A stretch of 34,543 bases of DNA from Streptomyces sp. ISL-12 (GCF_018614415.1 NZ_JAGGOO010000142.1:1-34543); one strand, 5' to 3'. Positions 24,593 through 33,427 are shown, counted from the stretch's first letter. Notes: generated by a model not told the origin, from the letters alone. Translations and numbers: made by a program.

Positions 24593-27163
24593 CTACTCCG
24601 TCGCGATCGCGTTCAGGACGTTCATGCGGCCCGCGCGGAACGCCGGGATCAGTGCGGCGAACAGGCCCACGAAGGCGGAGGCGATGAAGACGCCGGTGAT
24701 GGTCGGCCAGGGGATGTCCAGGACGTTCAGGCCCTCCAGGGCGAGGAGTTGCTGGGCGGTGGTGCCCCAGCCCATGCCGAGGCCGAGGCCGAGCAGGGCG
24801 CCGAAGAGGGCGATGACCACGGACTCCAGGCGGATCATGCGGCGCAGCTGGCGGCGGGAGAGGCCGATGGCGCGCAGCAGGCCGATCTCGCGGGTGCGTT
24901 CGACGACCGAGAGGGCCAGGGTGTTCACCACGCCGAGGACCGCGACGATGATCGCCAGAGCGAGGAGGCCGTAGACCATGTTCAGGAGCTGGCCTATCTG
25001 GTCCTTCAGTTCCTGCTTGTAGTCGGTCTGGTCGCGGACCTGGTACTGCGGGTAGGGGTCGAGGGACTTCTTCAGCGCCGCGTACGCCTGGTCCGTCCGG
25101 CCATCCGCCGCCTTGGCGAACATGATCGTGTTCGGGGGGATCGCGGAGGCCGGGAGGTACTTCCGCATCGTGTCGATGCTGATGTACCGGGCGCCCTGGT
25201 CGATCGCCGTGTCGTCGTCCGTGATGGCGGCGACCTTGAGCTTGGCCGTCCTGCCGCCCTCAAAGGCGACGGAGATCGTGTCGCCGATGCCGACTCCGTG
25301 CTTCTTCGCGTAGTCCGAGCCGACCGACATCGCGTCCGCGCCGTACGCGTCCGACAGGTCGCCGGCCGTGGTCGGGCGGCGCAGGTCCTCGGCGTAGGTG
25401 GCGTCGGCGGCCGTGAGACCGCTGTCGTCCTTCTTGCCGTCGGGCGAGGTCAGCGTGGCGTCGAGGACCTTGTAACGGGTGACGTGATCGAGGCCCGGCG
25501 TGTCCAGCATCGCCTGCTCGGCCTGCGGGACGATCCGCTGGTTGCCCTGGACGATGAAGTCCGCGCCGACCGACTTGTCCAGCTCGCTGGTGGCCGAGGC
25601 GACCATCGATGAGCCGACCACCGACAGGCAGGCCACCAGGGCCAGGCCGATCATCAGGGCCGCGCCGGTCGCGCCGGTGCGGCGCGGGTTGCGCAGGGCG
25701 TTGCGCTCGGCCATGCGGCCCACCGGTCCGAAGGCCCGCAGCAGCACCGTACTGATCACGCGGACGACCACACCGGCCAGCAGCGGGCCGATGACGACGA
25801 AACCGATCAGCGACAGGACCACGCCCGCGCCGAGCATCAGCGCGCCGTCGCTCGCCTTGTCCGCCGTACCGGCCAGGTACAGCGCCGCGCCGCCCGCGCC
25901 CGTGAGGACGAGGCCGATCACTGCGCGCAGCACGCCCGCCCTGCCGTCGGCCGGAGTTCCGGCGTCGCGCAGCGCGGCCATCGGAGAGACCTTGCCGGCG
26001 CGGCGGGCCGGCAGATAGGCGGCGAGGACGGTGACCACGACACCGAGGACCAGGCCGACGACCGGAGTGGCCGCCTTCACGGTCAGGTCATCGGTGGACA
26101 GGTTCATGCCCGCCGCCGACATCAGCTGCATCAGACCGACCGCGATGCCGACCCCCGCCGCGACACCGAGGACCGACCCGACGACACCGAGGAACAGCGC
26201 CTCGATCAGCACCGAACGGTTGACCTGGCGGCGGGAGGAGCCGATGGCCCGCAGCAGGCCGATCTCGCGGGTGCGCTGGGCGACCAGCATCGAGAAGGTG
26301 TTGATGATCAGGAAGATGCCGACCAGGAACGCGATCCCGGCGAAGCCGAGCATGGCGTACTTGATGACGTCCATGAACTCGCCGACGTCCGAACGGGCCT
26401 CGTCGGACGCCTCCTTCGCCGTCTGGATCTTGTAGCCGGCGCCGCCGTCCAGGGCCCGGGAGACGTCCCGCTTGAGGGTCTCGTCGGAGACACCGGCCGC
26501 CGCCGTCACGTTGAGCTGACTGAACCGGTCGGCGCCGCCGAGCAGTTGGCGCTGGGCGGTGGCGGTGTCGAAGTAGACCACCGCGGCGCCGGGGTTGGTG
26601 ACGGTGAAGGAGGCGATACCGACGATCCGCGCCTTGAAGTCACCGGTCTGCGCGATGGTGCGCAGCTCGTCGCCGATCTTCAGGTCGTGCTTGTCGGCGG
26701 TGTCGGAGTCGACCATCGTCTCGGTGGGGCCGCGCGGCGCGTGCCCCTCGGTGATCTCCATCGACCGCAGGTCGTTCCTGGTCCAGTTTCCGGCGATGGT
26801 CGGGGCGCCGCTGGTGGCTCCCACATTGTCGTTGGCGTCGTCGACGACCGTCACGTTCATCGAGACGACCGCGCCCTCGACCGCCCGCACGCCTTCCACC
26901 GAGCGGACCTTCTCCAGCTCGGACGCCGCCAGTGAGAGCGGCACCCCGCTCTGGGGCGTGTCCTCGGCCTCGGCGTCCTTCGGGGCGACCGTCACGTCCG
27001 AGGAGGTGACCGCGAAGAGCTTGTCGAACGTCGTGTTCATCGTGTCGGTGAACACCAGCGTGCCGCAGACGAACGCCACCGACAGCAGCACCGCCACCGC
27101 CGACAGCGCCATCCGGCCCTTGTGCGCGAAGAAATTGCGCATCGAGGTCTTCAGCACGGTCAT
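24593..27163 (-). CDS. ABC exporter permease, FtsX/MacB type
   Basis: 856 residues with the 4+1 arrangement of large FtsX-family permeases. TM1 (about 18-40) is followed by a MacB-PCD-like extracytoplasmic domain (about 45-235), a first FtsX domain (TREIGLLRAIGSSRRQVNRS, about 270-390), central TM helices (about 405-520), a second extracytoplasmic domain (about 520-720), and a second FtsX domain (VVERTREIGLLRAIGLSRRQ, about 735-850). The ATG overlaps the ATPase stop as ATGA, so the two are coupled and form one transporter. Substrates of this family include lipoproteins, peptides and antibiotics; the sequence does not say which. In Streptomyces this pair usually sits beside mfd, and here the XRE/SLOG block is inserted between them. 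Confidence 0.9.
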   Translation of the reverse strand: MTVLKTSMRNFFAHKGRMALSAVAVLLSVAFVCGTLVFTDTMNTTFDKLFAVTSSDVTVAPKDAEAEDTPQSGVPLSLAASELEKVRSVEGVRAVEGAVVSMNVTVVDDANDNVGATSGAPTIAGNWTRNDLRSMEITEGHAPRGPTETMVDSDTADKHDLKIGDELRTIAQTGDFKARIVGIASFTVTNPGAAVVYFDTATAQRQLLGGADRFSQLNVTAAAGVSDETLKRDVSRALDGGAGYKIQTAKEASDEARSDVGEFMDVIKYAMLGFAGIAFLVGIFLIINTFSMLVAQRTREIGLLRAIGSSRRQVNRSVLIEALFLGVVGSVLGVAAGVGIAVGLMQLMSAAGMNLSTDDLTVKAATPVVGLVLGVVVTVLAAYLPARRAGKVSPMAALRDAGTPADGRAGVLRAVIGLVLTGAGGAALYLAGTADKASDGALMLGAGVVLSLIGFVVIGPLLAGVVVRVISTVLLRAFGPVGRMAERNALRNPRRTGATGAALMIGLALVACLSVVGSSMVASATSELDKSVGADFIVQGNQRIVPQAEQAMLDTPGLDHVTRYKVLDATLTSPDGKKDDSGLTAADATYAEDLRRPTTAGDLSDAYGADAMSVGSDYAKKHGVGIGDTISVAFEGGRTAKLKVAAITDDDTAIDQGARYISIDTMRKYLPASAIPPNTIMFAKAADGRTDQAYAALKKSLDPYPQYQVRDQTDYKQELKDQIGQLLNMVYGLLALAIIVAVLGVVNTLALSVVERTREIGLLRAIGLSRRQLRRMIRLESVVIALFGALLGLGLGMGWGTTAQQLLALEGLNVLDIPWPTITGVFIASAFVGLFAALIPAFRAGRMNVLNAIATE

Positions 27164-27948
27164 GACGTACGCCCCCGGGCGTCGAAGTCCTTCATCCGGT
27201 CCAGGACGGCGTCGGCGGTGGGGTTGCGCATCTCGTCGACGATGCGGCCGTCCGCCAGGTACAGCACCCGGTCCGCGTAGCTCGCGGCCACCGGGTCGTG
27301 GGTGACCATCACGATGGTCTGGCCCAGCTCGTCCACCGACTTGCGCAGGAAGCCCAGTACCTCCGCGCCCGCGCGGGAGTCCAGGTTGCCGGTCGGCTCG
27401 TCACCGAAGATGATCTCCGGCCGGGCGGCGAGCGCCCGCGCCACCGCCACCCGCTGCTGCTGACCGCCGGAGAGCTGGGTCGGCCGGTGCTTGAGCCGCC
27501 CGGCCAGCCCCACGGTGTCCACGACCTGGCCGAGCCACGCCTTGTCGGGCTTGCGGCCGGCTATGTCCATCGGCAGCGTGATGTTCTCCAGCGCGTTCAG
27601 CGTCGGCAGCAGGTTGAACGCCTGGAAGATGAAACCGATCCGGTCCCGGCGCAGCTGCGTGAGCTTCTTGTCCTTCAGGCCGGTGATCTCGGTCTCGTCC
27701 AGGTGGATCTGCCCGGACGTCACCGTGTCGAGCCCGGCGAGGCAGTGCATCAGCGTCGACTTGCCGGAACCCGACGGCCCCATGATCGCGGTGAACTCCC
27801 CCCGCGCGATGTCCACGTCGACCTGGTCCAGGGCGACGACGCGGGTCTCCCCCGACCCGTACGCCTTCACGACCTGCCGCGCCCGCGCGGCGACGGCCGT
27901 ACGTCCTCCAGTACTCCCGTGCCTGGGAATGGTCACGGCCGATGTCAT
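27160..27948 (-). CDS. ABC exporter ATP-binding protein (LolD/MacB type)
   Basis: 262 residues, first gene of the exporter operon. All nucleotide-binding motifs are present: Walker A GPSGSGKS (57-64), Q-loop Gln109, signature LSGGQQQR (159-166), Walker B ending in FGDEP (Asp183/Glu184), and H-loop His217. The layout fits the MacB/LolD subfamily that pairs with FtsX-type permeases. The ATG start has AGGAGA 6 nt upstream, the best Shine-Dalgarno in this part of the window. The N-terminal 20 residues are a poorly conserved extension. Expression probably starts in the long 27949-28481 divergent region. Confidence 0.93.
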   Translation of the reverse strand: MTSAVTIPRHGSTGGRTAVAARARQVVKAYGSGETRVVALDQVDVDIARGEFTAIMGPSGSGKSTLMHCLAGLDTVTSGQIHLDETEITGLKDKKLTQLRRDRIGFIFQAFNLLPTLNALENITLPMDIAGRKPDKAWLGQVVDTVGLAGRLKHRPTQLSGGQQQRVAVARALAARPEIIFGDEPTGNLDSRAGAEVLGFLRKSVDELGQTIVMVTHDPVAASYADRVLYLADGRIVDEMRNPTADAVLDRMKDFDARGRTS

Positions 27949-28228
27949 GGCAAGTCTCCTATGTCGGTCATCAAGTGAGCCGCCGGTACCCCGGCGTACG
28001 TAACGTGTGAGAAGGCCGGGCGGCCGACGTGACCGCCCCGCGAAGAAGTCTGGCCGCCCGCGGTACCCGCCCGCGATGGTGTTCAGCGCAGTCTTCTCCT
28101 GAGGAAAACCCCACCCCCGCAGGTCCGGTTCACCGCCCCCCAGCGGCGTAAGGCAAGGTTAAGGACGGGGCCGAGCCCCTCTCGTCCTCCGTCGGTACGA
28201 ACCCTCCCCGGGCCGTAGTACGGAGGTA

Positions 28229-28257
28229 CCCCTAGGGGCAGTCCACCGAACGGTGGA
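28229..28257. promoter_or_regulatory. Two adjacent palindromes between the ABC exporter and the MFS exporter
   Basis: The 533-bp gap 27949-28481 has no credible gene. It contains a perfect 10-bp palindrome CCCCTAGGGG (28229-28238) and, 3 bp on, TCCACCG-aa-CGGTGGA (28242-28257, 7-bp arms). Both are operator-like. Upstream lies an AT-richer stretch with AAGG repeats (about 28148-28162), and downstream a tandem repeat leads up to the MFS gene. Confidence 0.35.
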
Positions 28258-28297
28258 GAACGTCTCAGGGTCGGTCTCCACCCTCGGGCCCACCCGG

Positions 28298-28396
28298 CCT
28301 GCACCCGACCTGCCCCAGCCTGCACCCGACCTGCCCCAGCCTGCACCCGGCCTGCCCCAGCCTGCACCCGGCCTGCACCAGCCTGCCCCCGGCCGC
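28298..28396. repeat. 21-bp tandem repeat, four copies plus a partial
   Basis: Units of CCTGCACCCGACCTGCCCCAG start at 28298, 28319, 28340 and 28361; a degenerate fifth follows. Units 1 and 2 are identical and units 3 and 4 differ at one or two bases. It lies in the leader region of the MFS gene and is probably not translated. Confidence 0.9.
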
Positions 28397-28481
28397 GCGC
28401 TCCTGGCCTCCCGGCCCGCGCTCTCCCGCCGCGTCCACATCAAGTGCGAAGCTGATGTCCCCAGTTGAGGAGGTCCGCACA

Positions 28482-30098
28482 GTGGACGGCGCGGTGGACG
28501 GCACGGTAGGCGGTTCGGCGGACGGCACCAAGGACGCGGTACTGGACACCGCTCGGGCCGGCGGCGGCGGACAGCGGGGCGCGGTCGTCGCCGCGCTCAT
28601 GCTGGCGATGGCGCTGGCGGCCCTGGACGCCACCATCGTCTCCACCGCCGTCCCGCAGATCGTCGGCGACCTCGGCGGCTTCTCCGTCTTCTCCTGGCTC
28701 TTCTCCGGCTACCTGCTGGCCGTCACCGTCACCCTCCCCGTGTACGGCAAGCTCTCCGACACCTTCGGCCGCAAACCCGTCCTGGTCGCGGGCGCCGCCC
28801 TGTTCCTGCTGGGCTCACTGCTGTGCGCGCTCGCCTGGAACATGGCGGCCCTGATCGCCTTCCGCGTCGTGCAGGGCCTGGGCGGCGGCGCGCTCCAGGG
28901 CACCGTGCAGACCCTCGCCGCCGACCTGTACCCACTCAAGGACCGCCCGAAGATACAAGCGCGCCTGTCCACGGTGTGGGCGGTCTCCGCGGTCGCCGGG
29001 CCCGGCCTGGGCGGGGTCCTGGCCGCGTACGCCGACTGGCGGTGGATCTTCCTCGTCAACCTGCCGGTCGGCGCGGTCGCCCTGTGGCTCATCGTCCGCC
29101 ACCTGCACGAGCCCGAGCGGAAGAACGACGGCACACGCGCGCGTGTCGACTGGGCGGGCGCGCTCACGGTGTTCGCGTGCGGCGGCGTCCTGCTCACCGC
29201 GCTGGTGCAGGGCGGAGTGGCCTGGCCGTGGCTGTCCGCGCCGTCGCTCGCCCTGTTCGGAACGGGACTGGTCCTGCTGGCGGCCGTCGTCGTGATCGAA
29301 CGCCGGGCGGCCGACCCGATCATGCCCGGCTGGGTGTGGCGGCGCCGTACGATCGCCGCCGTCAACCTGGCGCTCGGCGCGCTCGGCCTGCTGATGGTGG
29401 CGCCCACGGTGTTCCTGCCGACGTACGCGCAGTCGGTGCTGGGACTGGCGCCGGTGGCCGCCGGGTTCGTGCTGTCGGTGTGGACGCTGAGCTGGCCGGT
29501 GTCGGCGGCGCTCAGCCAGCACGTGTACCGCAGGATCGGCTTCCGCAACACCGCCCTGCTCGGCATCGGCACCGCCTCGCTCATCCTGTTCGCGTTCCCG
29601 TTCCTGCCGTATCCCGGCGCGGCCTGGCAGCCGACGCTGCTGATGCTGCTGCTCGGCGCCGCGCTCGGCCTGTTCCAACTCCCGCTGATCGTGGGCGTGC
29701 AGTCGACGGTCGGCTGGTCGGAGCGGGGCACCGCGACCGCGTCGATCCTGTTCTGCCGCCAGACCGGGCAGACCGTCGGCGCGGCCGTCTTCGGCGCGAT
29801 CGCCAACGGGGTGCTGGCCGCGCGGCTCGGCGGCACGAGCGACCTCGACTCGGTGACGCGGGCGCTGGACGGGGGCACGGGAACGGGAGCTGGTACGGGT
29901 ACGGACGCCGGTACGGGTACGGGTACGGGTGCGGGTACGGGTACAGGCGCGGGCGCGGGCGTGGCGGACGAGGCCGTACGGCACGCCATCGCCGACGCCG
30001 TGCACGCCGTCTACCTCGGCGCGGCCGGGGCGGCGGCCCTGGCGTTCCTGGTGCTGCTGACGCTGGCTCCGCGGAAGTTCCCGGTCCTGAAGGACTGA
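28482..30098 (+). CDS. DHA2-family MFS drug exporter
   Basis: 538 residues, about 14 TM helices, typical of the DHA2 (EmrB-like) proton-driven multidrug exporters. It shows the family motif GKLSDTFGRKP after TM2, LDATIVSTAVPQIVGDL in TM1, and a GPGLGG motif in TM5. Between TM13 and TM14 is an unusual Gly/Thr/Ala repeat (GTGTGAGTGTDAGTG), encoded by a 6-bp microsatellite. I prefer the GTG at 28482 because AGGAGG is 8 nt upstream; the ATG at 28455 is in frame but has only a weak site. The exporter is divergent from the ABC transporter, and the gap holds possible operators. The substrate is unknown; no TetR/MarR regulator is adjacent. Confidence 0.88.
   Translation: MDGAVDGTVGGSADGTKDAVLDTARAGGGGQRGAVVAALMLAMALAALDATIVSTAVPQIVGDLGGFSVFSWLFSGYLLAVTVTLPVYGKLSDTFGRKPVLVAGAALFLLGSLLCALAWNMAALIAFRVVQGLGGGALQGTVQTLAADLYPLKDRPKIQARLSTVWAVSAVAGPGLGGVLAAYADWRWIFLVNLPVGAVALWLIVRHLHEPERKNDGTRARVDWAGALTVFACGGVLLTALVQGGVAWPWLSAPSLALFGTGLVLLAAVVVIERRAADPIMPGWVWRRRTIAAVNLALGALGLLMVAPTVFLPTYAQSVLGLAPVAAGFVLSVWTLSWPVSAALSQHVYRRIGFRNTALLGIGTASLILFAFPFLPYPGAAWQPTLLMLLLGAALGLFQLPLIVGVQSTVGWSERGTATASILFCRQTGQTVGAAVFGAIANGVLAARLGGTSDLDSVTRALDGGTGTGAGTGTDAGTGTGTGAGTGTGAGAGVADEAVRHAIADAVHAVYLGAAGAAALAFLVLLTLAPRKFPVLKD
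29874..29960 (+). repeat. In-frame hexanucleotide microsatellite in the MFS gene
   Basis: GGTACG-type hexamers (GGN-ACG codon pairs) run for about 87 bp and encode Gly-Thr/Gly-Ala repeats. Their use of GGT and ACG, unlike the C-ending codons nearby, shows recent slippage expansion. Copy-number change keeps the frame. Confidence 0.85.
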
Positions 30099-30145
30099 CG
30101 GGACCGACCGGACCGACCGGACTGACGGGACCGACCGGCCGGGCC
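30092..30145 (+). repeat. 27-bp tandem duplication spanning the MFS stop codon
   Basis: Two units (from 30092 and 30119) share GGACTGACGGGACCGACCGG, including the TGA stop; inside each unit is a 9-bp GACCGACCG sub-repeat. The second unit diverges in its last bases. Confidence 0.75.
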
Positions 30146-30149
30146 CGGC

Positions 30150-30199
30150 GGAGGCAGAGGCAGAGGCACAGGCACAGGCACAGGCACAGGCGGAAGCAG
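30150..30199. repeat. Hexanucleotide repeat in the gap before DUF485
   Basis: GGCAGA and GGCACA units alternate for about 50 bp, in untranslated sequence between the MFS and DUF485 genes. A 9-bp inverted repeat follows. Confidence 0.8.
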
Positions 30200-30211
30200 A
30201 GACGCAACCCA

Positions 30212-30251
30212 GGGTTTTCCACATACCGACCGCTCAGTTTGGGGAAAACCC
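30212..30251. other. 9-bp inverted repeat upstream of DUF485-SSS
   Basis: GGGTTTTCC (30212-30220) is complementary to GGAAAACCC (30243-30251), with a 22-nt AT-richer loop. It could be the MFS terminator or an operator for the symporter operon; the intervening sequence also offers the best promoter environment. Confidence 0.4.
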
Positions 30252-30347
30252 CACACGTCCCGGAACCGGCCGGTAACGTGCGAGCACCGCACCCCCCTCT
30301 CCCTGCGGTCCGTCCACAACGGACCCGAGCCTCGCAAGGAGCACGGG

Positions 30348-30731
30348 ATGTCCCATGACCCGTACACGTCACCATCCGCGCCCACCCGCTCCCCCGCACC
30401 CGCACCCGCACCCGCACCCGCACCGGAGGACTCGGCGACACTCCGCCTGCCCCAGGTCCGCGCGCGCGGCGACGTACGCGCGCTGCGCGGCGCCTACCGC
30501 GGACTGCGGCGCGTCGCCACGTTCGCCGCGCTCGGTTACTTCCTGGCGTTCCTGTGCCTGGCCGCGTTCGCCCCGACCGCGCTGACCGGTGACGTCACCG
30601 CCGGCCTGCCGCTCGGCATGCTCCTCGCACTGCTCCAACTGCCCGTCATCTGGCTGGCGATCGTCCTGTACGAGCGGACCGCGCGGCGCCGCGTCGACCC
30701 GCTCGTGGACCGTATGGAGGCGAGACGGTGA
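30348..30731 (+). CDS. DUF485 membrane protein, partner of the SSS symporter
   Basis: 127 residues. An N-terminal Pro-Ala repeat, coded by a GCACCC hexamer microsatellite (30396-30424), is followed by RLRRVATFAALGYFLAFLCL and LPLGMLLALLQLPVIWLAIVLY: two TM helices of the DUF485 family. It is the classical upstream partner of ActP-type acetate symporters. The stop overlaps the symporter start (GTGA), so translation is coupled. AAGGAG lies 6 nt before the ATG. The role is accessory, probably assembly or stability of the transporter. Confidence 0.85.
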   Translation: MSHDPYTSPSAPTRSPAPAPAPAPAPEDSATLRLPQVRARGDVRALRGAYRGLRRVATFAALGYFLAFLCLAAFAPTALTGDVTAGLPLGMLLALLQLPVIWLAIVLYERTARRRVDPLVDRMEARR

Positions 30732-32338
30732 CCGGCTTCAGCGACAGCGCCCAGGCGATGTCCCTGGTCGGCTTCTCCGCCGTCGCCGCCGTCACGCTGC
30801 TGCTGTGCGTGATGACCGGCCCCGACCGCGACGACCTGGACGAGTTCTACACCGGCTACGGCTCGCTGTCCGCGATGCGCAACGGAATGGCGATCGCCGG
30901 CGACTACATCTCCGCCGCGACCGTCCTCGGCACCGGCGGCGTGATCGCCCTGTTCGGCTTCGACGGGGTCGTCCTGGCCCTGAGCACCGCGCTCTCCCTG
31001 CTCCTGCTGATGGTCCTGATGGCCGAACCCCTGCGCAACGCCGGCCGGTTCACCATGGGGGACGTACTGGCCCGCCGGATGGCCGGCCGGAGCGTGCGCG
31101 TCACCGCCTGCGCGGTCACCCTCGCCGCGCTGGTGCCGATGATGCTGGTGCAACTGGCCGGGACCGGGCAGCTGATGGCGTTCCTGCTCGGCTTCAGCAG
31201 CGAGTCGTACCAGACCGGCTGCGTCATCGGCGTGGGCGCGCTGATGATCAGTTACGCGGCGATCGGCGGCATGAAGGGCACCGCCCTCATCCAGATACTG
31301 AAGATCGTCATGCTGCTCGGCTCGGGCGCCGTGGTCACGCTGCTGCTCCTGCACCGGTTCGACTGGAACCCGGGCGCCCTGTTCGACGCCGCCGCCCGCA
31401 ACAGCGGCGCGGGACAGGCGTTCCTGCACCCCGGCCTGGAGTACGCCGCCGGACCGCGGCCCGGCCTGGACATGCTCTCCTCCCAGCTCGCCGTGGTCCT
31501 CGGCGGCGCCTGCCTGCCACACGTCACCATGCGCATGTACACCGCCTCCAGCGCCCGCCAGGTACGCCGGTCGATGTCCTGGGCGGTCTCCCTGACAGCC
31601 CTGTTCGTGGTGGTCGTCACCGTGGTCGGGTTCGGGGCGACGGCGCTGGTCGGGCGGGAGACGGTCGCCGAGACCGACGCGGCCGGCAACTCGGCCTACC
31701 TGCTGGGCTCCCGGGCCGCCTTCGGCACCGACGTGACCCTGGTGGAGACCGCCTTGTTCACCACCGTCGGCACCGCCATGTTCCTCACCCTGCTCGCCTC
31801 GGTCGCCGGCATGATCCTGGCCTGCGCCAACTCCCTCGCCCACGACGTCTTCGCCACCCGGGCCCGCCCGCTCACGCCCCGCCGGGAGATGACGCTGGCC
31901 CGGCTGTCCGCCGTCGCCGTCGGCATCCCCACCATCGCCCTGGCCGTCCTGGTGCAGCACCGCAGCCTCCAGCCGCTGGCCACCCTCTCCTTCTGCCTGG
32001 GCGCCTCGGCCCTGTGCCCCGCCCTGGTCTACAGCCTCTTCTGGCGCCGCTACACCCGCGCCGGCCTGCTGTGGACCCTCATCGGCGGCAGCGCCGTCGT
32101 GCTCGCCCTCACCCCGGGCACCAGCCTGGTCTCCGGCACCCCCGTCGCCGCCTTCCCCGACGCCGACTTCAACTGGTTCCCGTTCACCACCACCGGCCTG
32201 GTCTCCATACCCGCCGGCTTCGCCTTCGGCTGGCTGGGCACGGTGCTCTCCGGCCGGAAACAGGCGGAGGAACAACGAGTACGGTACGAAGCGCTGGAGG
32301 CCGGCCTCTACGCGGGCACGGCGCGCGGCGGTTCCTGA
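30728..32338 (+). CDS. Solute:sodium symporter, ActP/MctC-like monocarboxylate transporter
   Basis: 536 residues, about 13 TM helices. The N-terminal half has the SSS signature region (DEFYTGYGSLSAMRNGMAI, then AGDYISAATVLGTGG), and TISYAAIGGMKG-like sequence (MISYAAIGGMKGTALIQILK) marks the sodium-site helix. Together with the coupled DUF485 gene this points to uptake of acetate, propionate or another short monocarboxylate. The start is GTG at 30728, overlapping the DUF485 stop. The C-terminus ends TARGGS, and the last codons and stop form the first unit of a five-copy tandem repeat. It is a core-type transporter with all segments apparently intact. Confidence 0.92.
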   Translation: MTGFSDSAQAMSLVGFSAVAAVTLLLCVMTGPDRDDLDEFYTGYGSLSAMRNGMAIAGDYISAATVLGTGGVIALFGFDGVVLALSTALSLLLLMVLMAEPLRNAGRFTMGDVLARRMAGRSVRVTACAVTLAALVPMMLVQLAGTGQLMAFLLGFSSESYQTGCVIGVGALMISYAAIGGMKGTALIQILKIVMLLGSGAVVTLLLLHRFDWNPGALFDAAARNSGAGQAFLHPGLEYAAGPRPGLDMLSSQLAVVLGGACLPHVTMRMYTASSARQVRRSMSWAVSLTALFVVVVTVVGFGATALVGRETVAETDAAGNSAYLLGSRAAFGTDVTLVETALFTTVGTAMFLTLLASVAGMILACANSLAHDVFATRARPLTPRREMTLARLSAVAVGIPTIALAVLVQHRSLQPLATLSFCLGASALCPALVYSLFWRRYTRAGLLWTLIGGSAVVLALTPGTSLVSGTPVAAFPDADFNWFPFTTTGLVSIPAGFAFGWLGTVLSGRKQAEEQRVRYEALEAGLYAGTARGGS

Positions 32339-32431
32339 GTCAGTCCGCGGCGGTTCCTGAAACACTCCGCGGCGGTTCCTGAGGCACTCGCGGTGGTTCC
32401 TGAGGCACTCGCGGTGGTTCCTGAGACACCT
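32324..32431 (+). repeat. Five-copy 21-22-bp tandem repeat spanning the symporter stop
   Basis: Units begin CGCGGCGGTTCCTGA (or CGCGGTGGTTCCTGA) at 32324, 32346, 32368, 32389 and 32410. The first carries the last codons and the TGA of the symporter. The array ends 8 bp from the convergent stop at 32439 and leaves no room for a conventional terminator. Confidence 0.9.
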
Positions 32432-32438
32432 CCGCCGG

Positions 32439-33329
32439 TCACCGCGTGGCCCGCGCCGTCAGCGCGCTCAGGCGGCGGCGGACCCGGTCCGTCTGCGCCT
32501 GGACGTCGTCCCACCGCTCCCCGTGCTCGCGCAGCACCCGCTCGGTCTCCCGGGCGACCCGGGCCTCGTACGCCCGGGCCCCGGCGAGCACCTCGGCCGC
32601 CCGGGCCCGTGCCTCCTCCGGCAGCCGCCGCGCCGTCTCCTCGGCGTCGGCCAGGTCCCGTCCGGCGTCCGCCAGCAGCCGTTCGGCGCGCGCCAGCAGC
32701 TCCGCGTGGTGCGCGTCCACCGCCGCGGCGCGCTCGGCGTCCTCCCGCTCGGCCGCCGCCCACCGCGCCTCGTGCTCCCCGGCCTGCTCGGCGAGGATCC
32801 CGGCGCAACGCCGCCGTGCCTCGCGCAGGACGCCCAGTGCCTCGCCGCGCCCCGCCTTCACCTCGCGCCGGGCCCCGATCCGCACCTCGTCGGCCTCGGC
32901 CCGCGCCGCGAGCAGCCGCTGCCCGGCCCACGCGTCGGCCTCGGCGCGTACGGCGTCGGCGTGCGCCCGCACGGACTCCGTCACTCCCGCCGCGTACGCC
33001 CGCGCCTCCTCCACCAGGCGTTCGCCGTCCGCCCGCGCCCGCTCACGCAGGGCGTCCGCCTCCTCGCGCGCACGCCGGAACAAAGCGTGGGCGCCCCCGC
33101 CGAGCGCCTCGTAGGTCTGCGGAGCCAGTCCGGCCACCGTCTCGCGCAGCCCGGCCAGCTCCTCCTCCATCTTCCGGGCCAGCACGGTGAGCCGGGCGGC
33201 CCGCTCCCAAGCGGCGTCACGCTCCTGGAAGAGGGCCGCGGCACACACGTCGACCTGCTCGGGCCGGTAGCCGCGTCCTCGTACGGTCCCGAAACCGTGG
33301 GCCGGCACCGATGCGCTCGCGCTGCTCAT
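32439..33329 (-). CDS. Coiled-coil DivIVA/FilP-like protein (often annotated cellulose-binding protein)
   Basis: 296 residues. A conserved N-terminal segment (GFGTVRGRGYRPEQVDVCAAAL) like the DivIVA-family entry motif precedes a long Ala/Glu/Arg-rich coiled coil (about 40-290), with LVLARKMEEELAGLRETVAG-type heptads. There is no signal peptide or TM helix, so it is cytoplasmic. Related proteins in Streptomyces (FilP, Scy and similar) form filaments or scaffolds for polar growth; the older name cellulose-binding protein does not fit a cytoplasmic protein. ATG start with AGGGG 7 nt upstream. The AT-rich stretch 33360-33415 upstream probably holds its promoter. It is convergent with the symporter and downstream of the SUKH gene in the same direction. 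Confidence 0.8.
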   Translation of the reverse strand: MSSASASVPAHGFGTVRGRGYRPEQVDVCAAALFQERDAAWERAARLTVLARKMEEELAGLRETVAGLAPQTYEALGGGAHALFRRAREEADALRERARADGERLVEEARAYAAGVTESVRAHADAVRAEADAWAGQRLLAARAEADEVRIGARREVKAGRGEALGVLREARRRCAGILAEQAGEHEARWAAAEREDAERAAAVDAHHAELLARAERLLADAGRDLADAEETARRLPEEARARAAEVLAGARAYEARVARETERVLREHGERWDDVQAQTDRVRRRLSALTARATR

Positions 33330-33427
33330 GCGGGAACCCCTGTTCGCCCGACAACACCTACCAAACGGACGAAAAGGACTTTAGGGATTAGACGTAAGTA
33401 TTCATAATGCGACACTCCGTGGAGGCA

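Noticed and set aside
28298..28396. CRISPR array
   Set aside because: The units are contiguous tandem copies without unique spacers, and no cas genes are present; the same applies to the array at 32324-32431.
28253..28468. 71-residue plus-strand frame covering the 21-bp repeat
   Set aside because: No ribosome binding site and a composition set by the repeat; more likely leader DNA of the MFS gene.
30536..32365. 609-codon frame on the minus strand opposite the symporter
   Set aside because: Low-complexity Gly/Glu/Gln/Arg shadow; the plus strand encodes an intact SSS symporter.
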